This document shows positions 8,354 to 15,909 of a stretch of DNA of 64,000 bases, in pieces (the first letter of the stretch is position 1; each line of letters starts with the position of its first letter). The stretch comes from Clostridiales bacterium. Its GTDB lineage: Bacteria > Bacillota > Clostridia > Caldicoprobacterales > DTU083. The translations under genes and the position numbers were made by a program. The stretch is from the NCBI GenBank assembly GCA_012842605.1, contig DUSN01000076.1, positions 1 through 64,000 on the forward strand, read 5' to 3'. Under the pieces are notes generated by a model. It was not told the DNA's origin and searched no databases. It saw only the letters and a list, made by a program, of their open reading frames with translations.

Positions 8354-9505
8354 ATGATAAAGGATTTTACATTGCATAATCAAATGGTCGAAAAACTGTG
8401 GGATGACTTTTACAAAGGCAATCCTGAAAGAGTACCGGTTATTGTCGGCGTTTCCAGCCGTTATATATTGCGTGACGAATTTGCAAGATCACGGGGCATA
8501 ACATTTGAAGAGTATCACAACAATCCGGAAGCAATGCTTACAGTCCAGCTTGAGCTTGAGCGTTTCAGAAAATTCGAGATAGATGATGATACAAGAAAGG
8601 GAGTACCGGAAGAAGGCTGGTCTGTCTTTGTGGATTTTCAAAACGTTTATGAGGCCGCATGGTTTGGAGCCGAGGTTGTTTTTCCAAAGGATAATGTTCC
8701 GGATACCGTACCCTTTTTAGATGACAGCAGTAAATATAAATTTGTAGAACAGCCTATTCCCGATCCTTTTTCAGGCATAATGGGTCATGCCAGAAAATGT
8801 ATTGAATATTTCAAAAAACAGGCTGAGAAAATGGATTTTATGGGAGCGCCCGTTACAAGATTCGAAGGCTGCCCTCTTTGGACCGACGGACCGTTTACGA
8901 TAGCCTGTGAGTTGCGCGGTGCTGAAAATTTCTGTATTGATTTGGCAGTTGAGCCGGACTATGCTGAACGATTGCTTGATTATATTACTGACGCTACAAT
9001 AACCCGCATAAAGGCATGGAGGAAGTATTTAGGCCTCCCTGCCAAAATACCGGGTTCAGGATTTGCTGATGATATGATTCAGCTGTTGTCGGTTGATATG
9101 GTACGGAAATATTTGCTGCCCAGATATAAAAGATTAGTTAATGAGCTGTCCACGCCAGGCACACCGATAGGCATACATCTTTGCGGAGATGCTACAAGGT
9201 TTATGCCCATGCTTAGAGATGAACTGAACGCAATGCATTTCGATACGGGATTCCCCGTTGACTTTGCTGCATTTTCCAAAGAAATCGGTCCGGATGTAGT
9301 TTGGCAGGGCGGGCCTCATGTTGGGCTTTTATTGGGCGGGAAGCCGGAAGATATCAGAAAGGAAACTAAGCGTATATTGGAAGCTGTCATGCCGAATACT
9401 AAAAAATTCATTCTGCGTGACGGTAATGACATAGCACCTCATACACCACTTGAAAATATTCAGGCAATGGTTGATGCAGGCCGTGAATTTGGCGTATTTA
9501 AATAA
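8354..9505 (+). CDS. URO-D superfamily protein (methyltransferase-like), HxCG type
   Basis: This 383-residue protein belongs to the uroporphyrinogen decarboxylase/MtaA-like superfamily, with a predicted TIM-barrel fold. It is the first of seven intact superfamily members in the window. Features are ERVPVIVG in the N-terminal strand, H275-L-C277-G278 at the position of the zinc His-x-Cys of methylcobamide:thiol methyltransferases, and a C-terminal block RDGNDIAPHTPLENI. The third zinc ligand (Cys in the PGCG segment of MtaA-type enzymes) is replaced by RDGN. The start is ATG 8354, 8 bases after AGGAGG. It lies between the GH4 terminator and the ROK gene. It is unlikely to be haem-pathway HemE, because the context is sugar catabolism and the HemE N-terminal RQAGR motif is absent. 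Substrate unknown. Confidence 0.85.
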   Translation: MIKDFTLHNQMVEKLWDDFYKGNPERVPVIVGVSSRYILRDEFARSRGITFEEYHNNPEAMLTVQLELERFRKFEIDDDTRKGVPEEGWSVFVDFQNVYEAAWFGAEVVFPKDNVPDTVPFLDDSSKYKFVEQPIPDPFSGIMGHARKCIEYFKKQAEKMDFMGAPVTRFEGCPLWTDGPFTIACELRGAENFCIDLAVEPDYAERLLDYITDATITRIKAWRKYLGLPAKIPGSGFADDMIQLLSVDMVRKYLLPRYKRLVNELSTPGTPIGIHLCGDATRFMPMLRDELNAMHFDTGFPVDFAAFSKEIGPDVVWQGGPHVGLLLGGKPEDIRKETKRILEAVMPNTKKFILRDGNDIAPHTPLENIQAMVDAGREFGVFK

Positions 9506-9586
9506 GAGGTTTATCATATGCTGCCATGTTTTATCCATTGTTGAATAAAAAAGGATTTTGATATTTCATATCGAATTTATTAGCTG

Positions 9587-9603
9587 TGGATAAATATAAT
9601 CCA
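9587..9603. promoter_or_regulatory. Possible operator upstream of the ROK gene
   Basis: TGGAT (9587-9591) and ATCCA (9599-9603) form an inverted repeat with 7 bases (AAATATA) between them, about 50 bases before the ROK start. Its position suggests autoregulation. The arms are short, so it could be chance. Confidence 0.3.
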
Positions 9604-9651
9604 TAACCGCATATATATTTGAAATTTTTATAGCGAATGGAGAGTGTATCT

Positions 9652-10773
9652 GTGAATCGTTCATATTCTGCCTCGGATATACGTGCCCGAAACTTTCGCC
9701 TGGTTTTTGACTTAGCGCGTAAAAACGGTGAAGTGTTAAGGCCGGATATATCAACCCTTACCGGCATGACGCCGCCTACAGTTATGAAGGTAGTTCAATC
9801 ATTCTTAGGCAGGAATATATTGCAAAATGCCGGAGAGGCAGATACTTCACTGGGCAGGAAACCCACCAGGCTTGTCTTTAACCCCAATGCTGCATATGCC
9901 ATTGGTATTCTTTTTGAGGGAGATGAACTCAGGGCAGGCCTGGTTAACTTGGCAGGTGAAATAATTAAAAAAACAAAGTTGTCAATGGTTTATACCTTTT
10001 CCAACGATTCACTCAGTATTATCACAGATATAATCAAAAACCTAACTAACAGCTGCAAAACACCCATACTGGGCATTGGGCTGGGGGTGCCCGGTGTTGT
10101 CAACACGAAATTGAAGACTATATCCTTTGCACCGCTCATTGGGATTACCTGTCCTATGGACTGTACGGAGCTTTGCAAAAGCATAGAGGAAGTCAGCGGT
10201 CTTCCTGTAATAATGGAAAATGACGTTAATCTTGCAGCTGTGGGTGAGTTCTCCATTCGCAAGCTTAGTGAGAATGATGATTTATTATATATATCCATTG
10301 GCACAGGTGTCGGCGCAGGTATTATTCTAAACGGGCGATTGCGCAGGGGAGCAAGATATTTGGCGGGTGAACTGGGCTATGCCATAATAAATGCAAGCTA
10401 CAGAGTTGATAGGAGCAGCCCGGGATGGCTTGAGAGCCAAATAGGACAGGTAGCTCTGAAAAAGAAGTTTAACTGGCAGGGCTATGGCAAAGATAAAAAG
10501 ATCCCTGAGGGACTGGTCAGCTATCTGGCAGAGAATTTAGCACCACCGGTAGCAAATCTTGCTACACAACTGGATATTATGAGTATAGTAATCGGAGGTA
10601 TGGCTGCGGATACCTTAGGTGAGGGACTGCGCAGGGAAATGCAGGAAAGAATAGATAAACTGTCCCTTGATTCTGCAAGCGTCAGCCTGCCGGCATGCTC
10701 AGATCCAGGTGTCACCGGAGCTGCCATGGTTGCAATAGAGAGCAATATTGATGAATGGTTGTGTTCCAGGTAA
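9652..10773 (+). CDS. ROK-family transcriptional repressor lacking the zinc motif
   Basis: This 373-residue protein has an N-terminal winged helix (residues about 15-65, including ISTLTGMTPPTVMKVVQSF) and a ROK sugar-binding domain with GIGLGVPGVV, MENDVNLAAVGE and SIGTGVGAGIILNGRLRRG. Most ROK proteins carry a His and a CxCGxxGCxE zinc cluster after the glycine loop. Here that stretch reads ELGYAIINASYRVDRSSPGW, with neither the His nor the cysteines. It is therefore likely to bind a ligand without kinase activity. I favour GTG 9652, 7 bases after GGAGAG, over ATG 9637. It probably controls this locus through the TTAATT-A-AATTAA sites at 453 and 10877 (inference). Confidence 0.85.
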   Translation: MNRSYSASDIRARNFRLVFDLARKNGEVLRPDISTLTGMTPPTVMKVVQSFLGRNILQNAGEADTSLGRKPTRLVFNPNAAYAIGILFEGDELRAGLVNLAGEIIKKTKLSMVYTFSNDSLSIITDIIKNLTNSCKTPILGIGLGVPGVVNTKLKTISFAPLIGITCPMDCTELCKSIEEVSGLPVIMENDVNLAAVGEFSIRKLSENDDLLYISIGTGVGAGIILNGRLRRGARYLAGELGYAIINASYRVDRSSPGWLESQIGQVALKKKFNWQGYGKDKKIPEGLVSYLAENLAPPVANLATQLDIMSIVIGGMAADTLGEGLRREMQERIDKLSLDSASVSLPACSDPGVTGAAMVAIESNIDEWLCSR

Positions 10774-10876
10774 GAGTTCCGACGCTATATTCTGCTTTTA
10801 TGAAGGAAAATGAAACATAAATAATTCGCAGGTGCCTGCAAATGATTGACTTCAGCAAATGGGAAGATGCATATAT

Positions 10877-10889
10877 TTAATTAAATTAA
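10877..10889. promoter_or_regulatory. Candidate operator, second copy of TTAATT-A-AATTAA
   Basis: This is identical to the palindrome at 453-465. It lies in the 320-base gap between the ROK gene and the Gfo/Idh/MocA gene, about 25 bases after a TTGACT (10846-10851) that could be a -35 box; the -10 region there is weak (CATATA or TATATT). The rest of the gap holds only a 12-codon reading frame at 10941-10979. Confidence 0.4.
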
Positions 10890-10940
10890 GTAATTATATA
10901 AGATTGTCTTAATTAGATTTGCAATATAGGAGTATAGACA

Positions 10941-10979
10941 ATGGATTATCAAATAGATGCAGTATGCGTATTCTGGTAA
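10941..10979 (+). CDS. Possible 12-residue leader peptide
   Basis: A short frame encodes MDYQIDAVCVFW and then stops. TAGGAG lies 8 bases before its ATG, which is a good ribosome binding site. It sits in the leader of the Gfo/Idh/MocA gene, 115 bases before that start. No run of identical codons or attenuator hairpin was seen, so it may be fortuitous. Confidence 0.2.
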   Translation: MDYQIDAVCVFW

Positions 10980-11094
10980 AATAAGTGATAAAGCTAAAAA
11001 TCTTAATATCTTTCTAAATTCTTCTAATTATGATAAAGTATAATATAGGGGACAAACCCAATGTATAAAATACATACTTGAAAGGGGTATTTAT

Positions 11095-12249
11095 ATGGCA
11101 GATGATATTCTTAACAGATTTAAAGAAGATCAGACAGGGCAAAAAGAAATTGACACCAGCAAAAAATTAAGAGTTGGGATTATTGGAACAGGTTGGATTG
11201 CAGAAGCTCATATTATTAACTACATGAAAATGCCTGATGTTGAAATTGTGGCAGGTGCTGATCTGATTCCGGGCAAAGCAGAAGCATTTTTCAAAAGATT
11301 TGGCCTGCAAGACGTTAAATGCTTTGAAAGCCATACTGATATGCTGAATTCAGTTGAACTGGATGCAGTAAGCGTTTGCACTTATAATGCCACCCATGCA
11401 GAATGCACTATTGATGCATTGAATAAGGGAGTCAATGTACTGCTGGAAAAACCAATGTGCGTTACTTTGGAGGAAGCAGTCGAAATAATTCGAGCAGAAA
11501 AGAAAAGCGGCAAGGTATTGTCCATCGGATTCCAGCCGAGATTTGATCCCAATATGAAAAAAATAAAAGAAATCGTAGAATCCGGAGTACTGGGCCAGGT
11601 TTATTATATCCAGACAGGCGGTGGCAGAAGAAGAGGAATTCCTACGCCTTATGGAACATCCTTTATTGAAAAGGATAAGGGAGCTATAGGAGCGGTTGGT
11701 GACATTGGATGCTATTCTCTTGATATGGTTTTAAATGCTATTGGTTATCCCAAGCCTCTGACAGTAACAGGGTACACCTCTGACTTTTTTGGAAAGAGGC
11801 CGGATTACTATAAAAATCATCCTGAATATGCCGAAGTATTTGGTGTAGACGACTTTGCAGCTGCATTTGTACGTCTTGAAGGCGGAATTATTTTAGATTT
11901 CCGCATTGCCTGGGCAATGAACATTGATACTCCCGGAGACACCATTATACTTGGAACAAAGGGAGGACTGCGCATACCCTCCACCGAATGCTGGAACGGA
12001 ACAGTAGGCGGTGCAATGAAGATTTACCATGAGGTAGCAGGCAGCCAGGTAGAAACTGAAATTCCGATCATTGAAAGCGATATTGATTTGTTTGAAGCCA
12101 AAATTCGTTCCTTCCTGGATGCTATAAAGGAAGGCACACCGGCACCCGTACCTTCCAGCCAGATTTTATACAACCAGGCTATTATAGATGGTATAGTCAA
12201 ATCTGCAAAAGCAGGCAGGGAGATAGAGATAAATATTCCTGAAATATGA
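11095..12249 (+). CDS. Gfo/Idh/MocA-family oxidoreductase
   Basis: This 384-residue NAD(P)-dependent sugar dehydrogenase-like protein has a Rossmann domain with GIIGTGWIAEAHI (residues about 25-37) and the signature EKPMCVTLEEAVE around residue 120, whose Lys takes part in catalysis. The C-terminal alpha/beta domain includes GAIGAVGDIGCYSLDMVL, where the active-site Asp/His region lies. An N-terminal extension of about 20 charged residues precedes the fold. AAAGGGG lies before ATG 11095. It is the last gene of the first sugar locus and ends before a strong terminator. It may oxidise the sugar or an inositol-like product of the GH4/PfkB steps. Confidence 0.88.
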   Translation: MADDILNRFKEDQTGQKEIDTSKKLRVGIIGTGWIAEAHIINYMKMPDVEIVAGADLIPGKAEAFFKRFGLQDVKCFESHTDMLNSVELDAVSVCTYNATHAECTIDALNKGVNVLLEKPMCVTLEEAVEIIRAEKKSGKVLSIGFQPRFDPNMKKIKEIVESGVLGQVYYIQTGGGRRRGIPTPYGTSFIEKDKGAIGAVGDIGCYSLDMVLNAIGYPKPLTVTGYTSDFFGKRPDYYKNHPEYAEVFGVDDFAAAFVRLEGGIILDFRIAWAMNIDTPGDTIILGTKGGLRIPSTECWNGTVGGAMKIYHEVAGSQVETEIPIIESDIDLFEAKIRSFLDAIKEGTPAPVPSSQILYNQAIIDGIVKSAKAGREIEINIPEI

Positions 12250-12294
12250 TTGTAAAAGCTTATTGCTGATTGAGTATTTATACCGGAAAAATTT

Positions 12295-12338
12295 AAAACT
12301 GCAGGCAGCGTTTATGAATGCCTGCAGTTTTTTGTTTT
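12295..12338 (+). terminator. Rho-independent terminator of the first sugar locus
   Basis: AAAACTGCAGGC (12295-12306) pairs perfectly with GCCTGCAGTTTT (12320-12331), followed by TTGTTTT. It marks the end of the catabolic locus. Confidence 0.85.
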
Positions 12339-12438
12339 AATTACTGCTTAAACATGTGAACAATGATAAAATTAACCAATTCAGCATACAATATGAGAAG
12401 TTTGTGATATAATATTTGCTGAGCTCATGGAGGGACAT

Positions 12439-13200
12439 ATGAGACGCCGTTCAGTTGGTACAGCCCGGATTCTGATGCTAAAACGCAGGAGTTTTAAGCA
12501 AAGACGCAGGTCAGAGATTGTCTTTTTCCTGCTTTTAGTTATCTTTATAACTGTACTTTTAAATCTTGATTATAACCCAAAGGAAAAAGGGATTGATGAT
12601 ATTCCCAGGGGAAGGAATGAAAGCGTGAAAAAAAACCACGGCTGGAATTTGGTACTGGTTAACAGCAAGAATCCTTTGCCCAGCAATTATTCAGTAAATT
12701 TGGAAACAGTTCAAAACAATCACCAGGTCGACTCAAGAATAGCTGAATATGTAAGGAATATGATTAACGATGCCGAACACGACGGTGTTCAGCTGCTGAT
12801 TTGTTCCTCCTACCGGTCAGTTGCCAGGCAGCAGGAGTTGTTTGATCAGCAGGTTGATAAATACATAAGTGCAGGCAAATCCTACGATGAAGCATTGGCC
12901 GAGACTGTATTCGGTTTAGCTATGCCAGGGCATAGTGAGCATAACACAGGTTTAGCTTTGGATATTGTTACACCGGATTATCAGATTCTTGACTCAGGTT
13001 TTGAAAATACGAAAGCCTTCGAATGGCTGGATAAAAATGCCCATAAATATGGTTTTATACTCCGCTATCCGAAGGATAAGACTGATATAACAGGAATAAA
13101 ATATGAGCCATGGCATTACAGGTATGTCGGTTCAGAGCATGCAGCAGCAATAAAAGAAAAAGGATTTTGTCTGGAAGAATACCTGGAACAATTACAATAA
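12439..13200 (+). CDS. D-alanyl-D-alanine carboxypeptidase, VanY/M15B family
   Basis: This 253-residue membrane-anchored peptidase would trim the terminal D-Ala from peptidoglycan stem peptides outside the cell. A basic N-terminus is followed by one membrane segment at about residues 26-42. The M15B catalytic domain has SSYRS, GHSEHNTGLALDI with zinc ligands His168 and Asp175, and EPWHYRYVG with catalytic Glu223 and zinc ligand His226. All key residues are present. ATG 12439 is chosen because GGAGG lies 5 bases upstream; ATG 12427 would include that site in the gene. A TATAAT occurs shortly before the gene, and it stands alone between two terminator-bounded units. Confidence 0.9.
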   Translation: MRRRSVGTARILMLKRRSFKQRRRSEIVFFLLLVIFITVLLNLDYNPKEKGIDDIPRGRNESVKKNHGWNLVLVNSKNPLPSNYSVNLETVQNNHQVDSRIAEYVRNMINDAEHDGVQLLICSSYRSVARQQELFDQQVDKYISAGKSYDEALAETVFGLAMPGHSEHNTGLALDIVTPDYQILDSGFENTKAFEWLDKNAHKYGFILRYPKDKTDITGIKYEPWHYRYVGSEHAAAIKEKGFCLEEYLEQLQ

Positions 13201-13289
13201 ATCAATGTTTTAATTTTGCTATCTGAATTCCGGGGGATTGATAGTGCTGCAAAAGCACTGAAAAAATACATAGAAAGCAGGTGTATCAA

Positions 13290-13673
13290 GTGAGTGTAAA
13301 CAATGTTAAGGGAGCATATGTGTGGCTTGTCCCCGACTGTTATTATCCTTCCATCAGCAGTCCGGGTCATTATGTCAGTCATGAGTCAATCTGTGTTTTA
13401 AATGTTGGCAAGCAGGATGCAAACATCCAGTTGACCTTGTATTTTGAGGACAGGGAACCGATGCGAAACTTCAAGGCAGTATGCAAGGCAGAAAGAACTA
13501 ATCACATTAGGCTGGACAAAATAAAAGGGGAAGATGGCAGGACAATTCCTCAGGATGTTCCGTATGCTATTATGTTAGAGAGCGATCAACCTGTTGTAGT
13601 GCAATACAGCAGGCTTGATACCACGCAGGCCGAAATGAGTTTGATGACAACCATGGCTCATCCGCTAACCTGA
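13290..13673 (+). CDS. Sensory-rhodopsin-transducer (ASRT) family protein
   Basis: This protein of about 127 residues matches the Anabaena sensory rhodopsin transducer family (formerly DUF1362) along its whole length: SSPGHYVSHESICVLNVG, LYFEDREPM, RTNHIRLDKI, VPYAIMLESDQPVVVQYSRLDTTQAE and MTTMA are family blocks. The family forms small beta-sandwich tetramers. In Anabaena it partners a photoreceptor, but most homologues occur in non-phototrophs near sugar genes, where carbohydrate binding has been suggested. No rhodopsin gene is in the window. The start is GTG 13290 (after AGGTG) or GTG 13281. A small hairpin (13243-13259) precedes it and a terminator follows. Confidence 0.85.
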   Translation: MSVNNVKGAYVWLVPDCYYPSISSPGHYVSHESICVLNVGKQDANIQLTLYFEDREPMRNFKAVCKAERTNHIRLDKIKGEDGRTIPQDVPYAIMLESDQPVVVQYSRLDTTQAEMSLMTTMAHPLT

Positions 13674-13717
13674 AATATAACATATATCTGAATAAATAAA
13701 TATTAATAGCATTACAT

Positions 13718-13760
13718 AAGCCTGATAGTTAAAAGATTATCAGGCTTGTTTATTTTTTTT
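13718..13760 (+). terminator. Rho-independent terminator after the ASRT gene
   Basis: AAGCCTGATA (13718-13727) pairs perfectly with TATCAGGCTT (13738-13747) around a 10-base loop, and is followed by GTTTATTTTTTTTA. It is nearly a copy of the rRNA-operon terminator at 129-167. Confidence 0.92.
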
Positions 13761-13842
13761 ATGTTATAAATGAAAATTGAAGTGCATATATTCATCCTAG
13801 ACCTGTACACATTGTGAAATGTATGGGTCAGGAGGAATGTGT

Positions 13843-15189
13843 ATGGATCAAGCAAAAGCATATATCGAGTATAAAGACTTTATAAAGATACTAAGAAAGA
13901 GAATATTAGTTATCATTTTGATTGTGATAGCTATCCTTGCAATAGCTGTCATATACCGGACACAATTGTCAAAGCCGTCTTATGAAGCACGTGTCAGTTT
14001 GATTATTGGAAGTGTAATAAATAATGAAAAAACGCAGTTCCAGATAGATAATGTCAAAGAAACGAAGGAATACATGCAGACATATATTATGATCTTAAAA
14101 ACTAATGTTGTTGCAGAACGGACTATAGAACGCCTGGGTTTAAATATGTCTGTTAAGGAATTTAAGAAACATATTCAGGCTGAGCATACATCCGGCACTC
14201 AATTTATGGAGATTAAGGTCAGGTGGGACAGCCCTGATATGGCGTTTTCCGTTCTTGAGAACATTACTGAGATTTTTTCTGAGGAAGCAATTCGGATTTA
14301 TCCCTCCTATTCAATTAAAACCCTGGAAATGGTTGGCCCATATCAATATGAAGTACTCAGCGACAGCTTTTTTTACACTGTAAGCATAATCTGTGGTGCT
14401 ATTACAGCTTTATTCGTTGTGCTTGTAATTGAATTGTTTGACAGCACCATTAAAAACGAAGAGGATATAGAAAATCAGCTGAATGTCCCGGTTATAGGCA
14501 CTATACCGAAGTTCAGGAAATCAGACTTTAATATAGACAATATCATTAGAGACAATAAATATTGTTCATTGGATTCATTTCGCACTATCAGAACCTACTT
14601 GCTTTATATTTCAAAAAAATCCGGAATTAAGGCAATTGTTATTACCAGTGCCAGAGCGCAGGAGGGAAAATCTTCGACTGCGGCAATGCTGGCAATTGTC
14701 CTGGCACAAAGCGGTAAAAAGACCTTGCTGATGGACTGTGACCTTCGAAGCCCTAGCCTTCACAGCATCTTTGCTACACCACAGGTAGGTTTGTCCAATT
14801 ATCTATCAGGAGAAGAAAGTGCCCTTGAGGATATTGTTTATGAAAGCATAACAGCTAATTTATTTGTGCTGCCTGCCGGCACCAACGCAATAAACCCGGT
14901 CGAATTAATATCGTCTGATGCAATGAAAAACTTGATAAACAGCCTGAAAGAGGAATTTGATTATATTATTCTGGATACTCCGCCTGTAGGGATGTTTACC
15001 GAAGCGCAGGTTCTGTCGCAATTCACTGATGGATACCTGATAGTTGTTTCATCAAATGAGTCAGAAAAAGCACTTGCCAGGAAGGCAGTCAAGCTGCTTA
15101 GATATGCTGAAGCTAATATCATCGGAGCATTGCTCAATAAGGTACCGGACTCAAAACTATACAGGAAATACGGCTACTACTATGGATAA
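13843..15189 (+). CDS. Exopolysaccharide chain-length/BY-tyrosine kinase fusion (Wzz-CpsD type)
   Basis: This 448-residue protein joins a Wzz-like domain and a bacterial tyrosine kinase, parts that are separate genes in many Firmicutes. Membrane segments lie at about residues 22-38 and 180-198, flanking the extracellular Wzz region. The kinase domain has the Walker A segment AQEGKSS with Lys276, Walker A' LLMDCDLRSP and Walker B IILDTPPVG. The C-terminus ends in a tyrosine cluster (YRKYGYYYG), the usual autophosphorylation site. ATG 13843 lies 7 bases after AGGAGG; upstream ATGs at 13819 and 13837 are less well placed. It opens the polysaccharide operon and would control polymer length and export. 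Confidence 0.9.
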   Translation: MDQAKAYIEYKDFIKILRKRILVIILIVIAILAIAVIYRTQLSKPSYEARVSLIIGSVINNEKTQFQIDNVKETKEYMQTYIMILKTNVVAERTIERLGLNMSVKEFKKHIQAEHTSGTQFMEIKVRWDSPDMAFSVLENITEIFSEEAIRIYPSYSIKTLEMVGPYQYEVLSDSFFYTVSIICGAITALFVVLVIELFDSTIKNEEDIENQLNVPVIGTIPKFRKSDFNIDNIIRDNKYCSLDSFRTIRTYLLYISKKSGIKAIVITSARAQEGKSSTAAMLAIVLAQSGKKTLLMDCDLRSPSLHSIFATPQVGLSNYLSGEESALEDIVYESITANLFVLPAGTNAINPVELISSDAMKNLINSLKEEFDYIILDTPPVGMFTEAQVLSQFTDGYLIVVSSNESEKALARKAVKLLRYAEANIIGALLNKVPDSKLYRKYGYYYG

Positions 15190-15266
15190 CATGACTTTCA
15201 TGCTTTTCACAGAGTTACTTGTTCTATCGAAAAAATATACAAATTACAGGAAAGGGCATGTTATAT

Positions 15267-15884
15267 ATGAAAACTTATCTTTTTGTAAAAAGAGCCATGG
15301 ATATATTTTTCGCATTGTTTCTATTGCTGGTTGCTTCACCAATCATGCTTGCAGTCGCTGTTGCCATCAAATTGGAATCTGACGGGCCTGTTATTTTTAC
15401 TCAGCCGCGATGCGGAAAGAACGGGGCAATATTTAATGTATACAAATTCAGGACAATGATTTGTGAAACTGAAAGGAATGGAGTGCCTCTGAGGGATTCT
15501 GAAAGAGTGACACGGGTAGGCAGATTCTTGAGAAAAACAAGCATAGATGAATTACCCCAGCTTTTTAACATATTGCGCGGTGAAATGAGTTTTATAGGGC
15601 CCAGGCCGCTGCTGACCAATTACCTGCCTTATTACACTGATGTGGAAATGAAGAGGCACAGCGTACTGCCTGGAATTACCGGATGGGCTCAGGTTAACGG
15701 GCGGAACTCCATCAGCTGGGAAGCGAAATTTAAGTATGACCTGGAATATGTCGACAAAGTATCCTTCAAACTTGACTTGCTTATAGGAATGTTAACTATT
15801 TATAAGATTTTAACCATGGCAGATATAGAGAGAGTCCACATTATAGATTTTGATATCGAGAGAAGAAGTGCGGGCAATATTTAA
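15267..15884 (+). CDS. Initiating phosphoglycosyltransferase (bacterial sugar transferase)
   Basis: This 205-residue monotopic phosphoglycosyltransferase of the PglC/WbaP catalytic-core type would transfer a sugar-1-phosphate to undecaprenyl phosphate and start repeat-unit synthesis. A hydrophobic re-entrant helix (residues about 3-32) precedes FKFRTM-like VYKFRTM, the catalytic segment SIDELPQLFNIL, GEMSFIGPRPLL and PGITGWAQVNGRN. All family blocks are intact and the length is that of the minimal enzyme. I take ATG 15267; the longer ORF from 15219 lacks a ribosome binding site. It lies 77 bases after the kinase gene. Confidence 0.92.
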   Translation: MKTYLFVKRAMDIFFALFLLLVASPIMLAVAVAIKLESDGPVIFTQPRCGKNGAIFNVYKFRTMICETERNGVPLRDSERVTRVGRFLRKTSIDELPQLFNILRGEMSFIGPRPLLTNYLPYYTDVEMKRHSVLPGITGWAQVNGRNSISWEAKFKYDLEYVDKVSFKLDLLIGMLTIYKILTMADIERVHIIDFDIERRSAGNI

Positions 15885-15909
15885 TTTGTGAGGATAGCAG
15901 GTGATTTTT

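Noticed and set aside
10941-10979. Leader peptide with attenuator
   Set aside because: No run of regulatory codons and no terminator hairpin follow, so only a low-confidence entry was kept.
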